From Dehalococcoidia bacterium (GTDB lineage: Bacteria > Chloroflexota > Dehalococcoidia > Lucifugimonadales > Lucifugimonadaceae), in NCBI GenBank assembly GCA_014239685.1, contig JAAZYK010000005.1:1-37016 (forward strand): a stretch of DNA of 37,016 bases. Direction: 5' to 3'. Position 1 is the first letter of the stretch, and each line of letters starts with the position of its first letter. Below, in pieces: positions 33,512 to 37,016 of this stretch. The notes below the pieces were generated by a model. It saw only the letters and a program-made list of their open reading frames with translations, searched no databases and was not told where the DNA came from. The position numbers and the translations under genes are program-made.

Positions 33512-33717
33512 GAGCGAGCAGTGACGATACACCCGTGACGCGAGGTGTCAAGCGAAAAGTTGGTGAAAGATGATCGATATTCAGGTCCCAGTTGATTGCC
33601 TCGGACCGTACGCCTATCACCCTGATCGCCAACTTTCGCTCCGAGACGTGCCTGACGCTTCTACAGATACTCGTCAACCTGAACTTGATTCAGTTTCTGC
33701 TCATCTAGGGAGGAAAA

Positions 33718-33746
33718 TTGCTGCGGCTTGATCGTCTTCCTATAAT
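33718..33746 (+). promoter_or_regulatory. Sigma-70-type promoter for the branched-chain aminotransferase gene
   Basis: TTGCTG (33718-33723) and a perfect TATAAT (33741-33746) are 17 bases apart, the ideal spacing. Transcription would start near 33753 and leave a leader of about 105 bases before the gene. The other part of this 378-base gap (33479-33717) holds the regulator's own promoter region. Confidence 0.7.
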
Positions 33747-33856
33747 GACCGCTGTCCCTTTCGAGGTCGGGCGTTAAGAATCGTCGGTGGCCTTATCGTT
33801 TTCTCCCTGCGTAGAGCAGAGATTTGACTCAACTTTCAAGAAGGAGCCCAGTATTC

Positions 33857-34792
33857 ATGTCGCCCGAGCCTTACGCATTCCTCGGCGGGAAGCAGCTCCC
33901 ACTGTCCGAGGCGAAGGTAGGGGTCATGACCCACGCGCTGCATTACGGCACCGCAGTGTTCGAAGGCGTTCGTGGCAATTGGAGTGAAAAGCACGGCAAA
34001 ATGTACGTGTTCCGATTGCGCGAGCATTATGAACGACTTCTTCGTGGTTCGAGCATCCTAAAGATCGACCTCCCGTACTCCGTCGACGACCTGATCCAGA
34101 TCACCAGAGATCTCGTCGAACGCAACGGATATCGGCAAGATGTCTACATCCGGCCGCTCGCATTCAAGAGCGCACAGCTCGTTGCCAATCTCAAACTGCA
34201 TGAGGTCGAGTCAGACTTCACTCTGATGGTTCAGCCTTTCGGCGCGTATATCGAGAACGACGGCGCGATCAGGTGTCAGACATCGTCCTGGCGACGACCG
34301 GATGACACGATGATCCCGACGGGCGTGAAGTTGTCTGGGCTGTACACAACCGGAATTCTCGCCAAGACCGAGGCGGTGATGGCGGGATTTGATGAGGCCA
34401 TCGTTCTGAATCACGACGGGACTGTCTCCGAGGGAACGGGCGAAAACCTGTTTATGGTGCGGGACGGCGTGCTCCACACGCCCAGCGAGACGGATAACTG
34501 CCTGCTTGGCATCACGCGGGCTTGTGTCATCGAACTCGCCCAGAAAGAGTTTGGGCTGCAAGTCGTTGAACGACGTATGCACAGAAGCGAGTTGTACCTC
34601 TCGGACGAGGTGTTTCTCACCGGAACGGCGGCACACCTTACGGCCGTCGGTGAGCTAGACAATCGCAAGATTGGCACAGGCGAAATGGGTCCGATAGCGC
34701 AGAAACTTCAGGAAATGTACTTCGACATCGTCGTCGGAAACAACCCGAAGTACATGCACTGGCTCGAGGAAATAACGCCAAGCGGCGGCTAG
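33857..34792 (+). CDS. ilvE: Branched-chain amino acid aminotransferase
   Basis: A 311-residue class IV PLP aminotransferase for the last step of valine, leucine and isoleucine synthesis or the first step of their breakdown. Lys158 (G-V-K-L-S-G-L-Y) fits the PLP lysine and Glu192 (V-S-E-G-T-G-E-N-L-F) the cofactor-contacting glutamate. H-A-L-H-Y-G-T-A-V-F-E-G-V-R at the N-terminus, Y-I-R-P near residue 97 and F-L-T-G-T-A-A-H-L near the C-terminus are typical of IlvE. ATG 33857 is preferred, with AAGGAG about eleven bases upstream; a TTG at 33824 would add eleven residues. It stands alone behind a strong promoter. Confidence 0.93.
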   Translation: MSPEPYAFLGGKQLPLSEAKVGVMTHALHYGTAVFEGVRGNWSEKHGKMYVFRLREHYERLLRGSSILKIDLPYSVDDLIQITRDLVERNGYRQDVYIRPLAFKSAQLVANLKLHEVESDFTLMVQPFGAYIENDGAIRCQTSSWRRPDDTMIPTGVKLSGLYTTGILAKTEAVMAGFDEAIVLNHDGTVSEGTGENLFMVRDGVLHTPSETDNCLLGITRACVIELAQKEFGLQVVERRMHRSELYLSDEVFLTGTAAHLTAVGELDNRKIGTGEMGPIAQKLQEMYFDIVVGNNPKYMHWLEEITPSGG

Positions 34793-34876
34793 GAGCCGTT
34801 TACCGTGGCGCTGTGTGGGCGTGGTCGCAATTCCGTTAGTTCGAAAGCCTCAGGTGCCGGTTTTTCACATTAGTGC

Positions 34877-34912
34877 TCCGCAATACATTGTCATCCCGAG
34901 TTAAGTTGCGGA
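34877..34912. repeat. Inverted repeat with a dispersed-repeat core
   Basis: TCCGCA (34877-34882) and TGCGGA (34907-34912) can pair, enclosing TGTCATCCCGAG, which is the reverse complement of the dispersed repeat end seen at 16501-16549 and 19891-19925. It lies between the convergent aminotransferase and CpsB-like genes and may also end transcription. The rest of this 247-base gap shows no gene. Confidence 0.4.
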
Positions 34913-35039
34913 AATTTCACCGACAGCCCGTCAGGCAGAAACACATTTAGACCGGGTAAATCTTGAAGCTCCCTCACTCTTTATGCACGTAGGCATCTCC
35001 CAACCGGGAAAGAGGGTCACAGCACCACCGAGTAGGCCA

Positions 35040-35858
35040 TCACGCACCTCGAGACCAGATGCTCCACCATTTCCGGCCTGAATCAAATGCTCCGCGCTCA
35101 AATGATCGACCGAGGTCGTGATTAGGCTCTCGGCCCGCGAGCAACATGCGCGGGTTATCGTCGAACAGTTCAAACGCTCTCTGCTCGTCGGTGAGCTCTA
35201 CCACCCTGTCATAAGCGGGTGAGAGTTCCGGAGTCCGGGACTCAACCGGACGGTGGGTATCGGACGCAATAAAGTGCGCCGTTCCGTCGCGGACCAACTC
35301 TTCAGCAAGCCGCTGAGCAGGTCGGCCGAAGTCACCCAGTAGACTTCCGGCGGTGAGCTGAATCAGCATCCCGTCCTCAACCATTCTTCGGATCTTTTTG
35401 GCGTTACGCTGGAGCACGGAGTTGCGTTCCGGGTGGGCGATTATCGGAACCAGTCGCAGGTCTTGAAGTCGGCTCAGTACGTCATCGACATAGTCCGGGT
35501 AGGAAGCAAAGGGCGGCTCTGAAAGGATGAAGCGTGTGTCTGATATCGGCAGCGCCCGTCCGTCTTCCACCCAGTCCGGCAAACCAGGCTCGATGTGGTT
35601 TTCCATCCCGATCACGATGCGTACTACCGGACGATGTGGCTCTTCTTCCGCCCGCAAACGTCCGTTCAGCTCGCTGACCAGATTCCGGACATGCTGTACC
35701 GAAGAGCCGAGCATGATGTCTCGCTGATGTGGCGTCGCCACCATGATTTCGGTGCCATCGACGACAGCGCGGCGTGCGATATCTAACGCCGCGGACATCT
35801 CCCGGGGACCGTCGTCGATTCCCGGCAAAAGGTGAGTATGGATATCCACCCAGCCCAA
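35040..35858 (-). CDS. CpsB/CapC-type tyrosine-protein phosphatase (PHP domain)
   Basis: A 272-residue PHP-fold metal phosphatase. The opening V-D-I-H-T-H-L-L-P-G-I-D-D-G-P is the family signature, followed by A-T-P-H, G-M-E-N-H, I-I-A-H-P-E-R and I-A-S-D-T-H, all metal-site motifs. In capsule loci such enzymes dephosphorylate the tyrosine kinase that controls polysaccharide chain length. No capsule kinase or glycosyltransferase is near, so the role here is uncertain. The start is TTG 35858 with GGAG six bases upstream, which puts the signature at residue 4 as in other members. Confidence 0.9.
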   Translation of the reverse strand: MGWVDIHTHLLPGIDDGPREMSAALDIARRAVVDGTEIMVATPHQRDIMLGSSVQHVRNLVSELNGRLRAEEEPHRPVVRIVIGMENHIEPGLPDWVEDGRALPISDTRFILSEPPFASYPDYVDDVLSRLQDLRLVPIIAHPERNSVLQRNAKKIRRMVEDGMLIQLTAGSLLGDFGRPAQRLAEELVRDGTAHFIASDTHRPVESRTPELSPAYDRVVELTDEQRAFELFDDNPRMLLAGREPNHDLGRSFERGAFDSGRKWWSIWSRGA

Positions 35859-35861
35859 TGA

Positions 35862-36005
35862 TCACTCCGATCTTTTCGGCCCGCGTTCCACCTTGGCGTC
35901 CACCCGGTGATCTCCCGGGATTTGAATTCCGCCACGCGTCAAATTGTGAAGTGCGGTCAAAGCTCCGTCAACAACATACGACGTGATTACTCGCGGCCGA
36001 TCCAA
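35862..36005 (-). CDS. Possible small gene between the PIG-L and CpsB genes
   Basis: An open minus-strand frame ends with TGA three bases before the CpsB start and reaches back into the end of the PIG-L gene, but its first usable start is a TTG at 36005, giving 47 residues. The translation (opening M-D-R-P-R-V-I-T-S-Y-V-V-D-G) looks protein-like, yet no family is recognised and the ribosome-binding site is poor. It may be a remnant or chance frame. Confidence 0.22.
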   Translation of the reverse strand: MDRPRVITSYVVDGALTALHNLTRGGIQIPGDHRVDAKVERGPKRSE

Positions 36006-36073
36006 GGAGACGACGATTTCCTGAAAAACGCCAAAATCACTGACTCGACCCCAGATTGTTACGAGGTAGACCG

Positions 36074-36874
36074 TTAAGCTCGAGCGATCAACTGCCTGAA
36101 CGTCTCTCCGTACTCAAATCCGTTGGCCTCTCCGGCGCTACGAGAACGTTCCCTCAACCTTTCGCCGAATCGTGGTCTACCATCCGAGCCGTCAGAAAGA
36201 TCTGTGTTTGTAAGACCGCCTACCTGTGAGGAGTGCTTCGAAAGTGCCTCGATCTGTGTCTCCACCTGCGCACTCGTCACTTGCACCACCACGTCCGGAT
36301 AGTCGGCGCCCCAGTACAACAAACGACGGACCTTGTGCGGCTCAAGCCCTTCTTCAAGCTGTTCCGGATAGTGCAGGTGGTCACGAGCATAAGGATAGAT
36401 GGCATCACCAGTCACCGTCCCCACCATCCGGTGATCGCGATGTTGAAAGCCGTTAAAACGGTGGGGATCGTGGCAGAAAACCGTATCCGGCCTATAAGTG
36501 CGAATGGCACGCACTATCTCGCCACGGAAGATACGATCATCCTCAAGCCCGCCATCTTGATGGGCGAGCATGAGGACCTCTTTAACACCAAGCACGCGAG
36601 CCGCTTCTGATTGTTCTTCCTTACGGACTGGTACGATGCGATCGCTTGTCATATCGCCATCGTTTGACCCGCCGCTTCCGTCCGTGCACACCACATAAAC
36701 CACCTCACATCCCCCCTCGATCCACTTAGCCACCGTTGCGCCGGTACCTATCTCGGCGTCATCCGGATGGGCGCAGACCACCATAGCCCGCTCCGGTATA
36801 TCCGCGATCACCGTAAAAGGTTCGGAGCCTGCGGGTTGGAAAAACTCGGATGACCGGGATACCCGTGGGTTCAT
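36074..36874 (-). CDS. PIG-L family deacetylase
   Basis: A 266-residue LmbE/PIG-L zinc deacetylase. The signature A-H-P-D-D-A-E lies at residues 35-41, and the later zinc ligand fits the H-R-D-H-R motif near residue 148. Family members remove acetyl groups from N-acetylglucosamine-containing lipids, mycothiol or bacillithiol precursors, or small glycosides. A short polar stretch precedes the domain, with no signal peptide. ATG 36874 has AGGAA upstream at a rather long distance. A role in low-molecular-weight thiol synthesis would fit the DinB-like gene elsewhere in the window, but nothing here proves it. The 142 bases to the window edge hold no recognisable gene. Confidence 0.9.
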   Translation of the reverse strand: MNPRVSRSSEFFQPAGSEPFTVIADIPERAMVVCAHPDDAEIGTGATVAKWIEGGCEVVYVVCTDGSGGSNDGDMTSDRIVPVRKEEQSEAARVLGVKEVLMLAHQDGGLEDDRIFRGEIVRAIRTYRPDTVFCHDPHRFNGFQHRDHRMVGTVTGDAIYPYARDHLHYPEQLEEGLEPHKVRRLLYWGADYPDVVVQVTSAQVETQIEALSKHSSQVGGLTNTDLSDGSDGRPRFGERLRERSRSAGEANGFEYGETFRQLIARA

Positions 36875-37016
36875 CTATATCGAAATTCCTTACTGGGAAG
36901 CTAAAAGCCTGGCAAGCGCAAAAATAGCGCCTTTGGCTGAAACGGAACACCTGCGTATCTCGTATCTGGAGATAAATCATAGCGGCGGCCGGGAAGTGGC
37001 CCGTAGACTTATTAAC

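Noticed and set aside
35925-35945. T-arm-like sequence suggesting a tRNA
   Set aside because: GGGATTTGAATTCC resembles a T-loop, but no acceptor stem, anticodon arm or D arm can be placed around it on either strand.
1-37016. CRISPR array, prophage, transposase or toxin-antitoxin system
   Set aside because: No regularly spaced direct repeats, no integrase or transposase motifs, and no paired small toxin/antitoxin genes were seen on either strand.

Overview
The window looks like a chromosomal segment of a free-living, heterotrophic bacterium of moderately high GC. Its content includes two enolase-superfamily (mandelate racemase-like) enzymes, a CaiB/BaiF CoA transferase, two aldo/keto reductases, CocE/NonD and Abhydrolase_10 hydrolases, an NHL beta-propeller, an RraA-like aldolase, PIG-L and DUF1802. 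That mix resembles Chloroflexota of the marine SAR202/Dehalococcoidia type. The assignment is inferred from gene content, not from a marker gene. I found no rRNA, tRNA, CRISPR array, insertion sequence or phage module. TTG start codons are common.

The main result is two selenoprotein genes hidden by in-frame UGA codons, 2.2 kb apart on the plus strand. At 15725-16426 a DsbA/FrnE-family thioredoxin-fold oxidoreductase has TGA exactly where the first cysteine of its CPWC active site belongs (U-P-W-C). At 17963-18256 a 97-residue protein resembling the HesB-like / CC-Se motif family has TGA in an I-G-U-G-G motif and contains no cysteine. Each TGA is followed, at the spacing expected of bacterial SECIS elements, by a stem-loop with G in the first two loop positions: a 6-bp stem in the first gene, and a perfect 5-bp stem with a GGUA loop in the second. 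Standard gene calling truncates the first protein and splits the second. TGA is an ordinary stop elsewhere in the window, and no selA, selB, selC or selD gene lies here.

Layout. 1-5000 (+): two Abhydrolase_10 paralogues, an FAD-dependent amine/amino-acid oxidase and an RraA-like protein. 5103-6875 (-): a lone family-5 solute-binding lipoprotein. 6976-9661 (+): TatD hydrolase, DUF1802 protein and an aldo/keto reductase. 9744-12461: an EVE-domain protein (-) beside a membrane M48 protease coupled to a polytopic membrane protein (+). 12471-14695 (-): a four-rhodanese protein behind a cysteine-dioxygenase-like cupin, probably one sulfur operon. 15103-18256 (+): DinB-like protein, selenoprotein 1, CoA transferase, selenoprotein 2.

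18405-27027 (-): nicotinate phosphoribosyltransferase, two enolase-superfamily enzymes flanking an M19 dipeptidase and the remnant of a fumarylacetoacetase-like gene, a small membrane protein, an aldo/keto reductase and a CocE hydrolase. 27184-28335 (+): a glycosidase-like TIM-barrel protein. 28375-30143 (-): SDR and NHL propeller. 30270-33478 (-): Fur/Zur regulator with znuA-znuC-znuB. 33857-34792 (+): branched-chain aminotransferase behind a clear sigma-70-type promoter. 35040-36874 (-): a CpsB-type PHP phosphatase and a PIG-L deacetylase.

Taken together this is a scavenging and catabolic gene set (sugar acids, acyl-CoA, peptides, thiols) with zinc homeostasis. The thiol/selenol genes cluster in 12.5-18.3 kb. 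Intergenic gaps carry degenerate copies of dispersed hairpin repeats.
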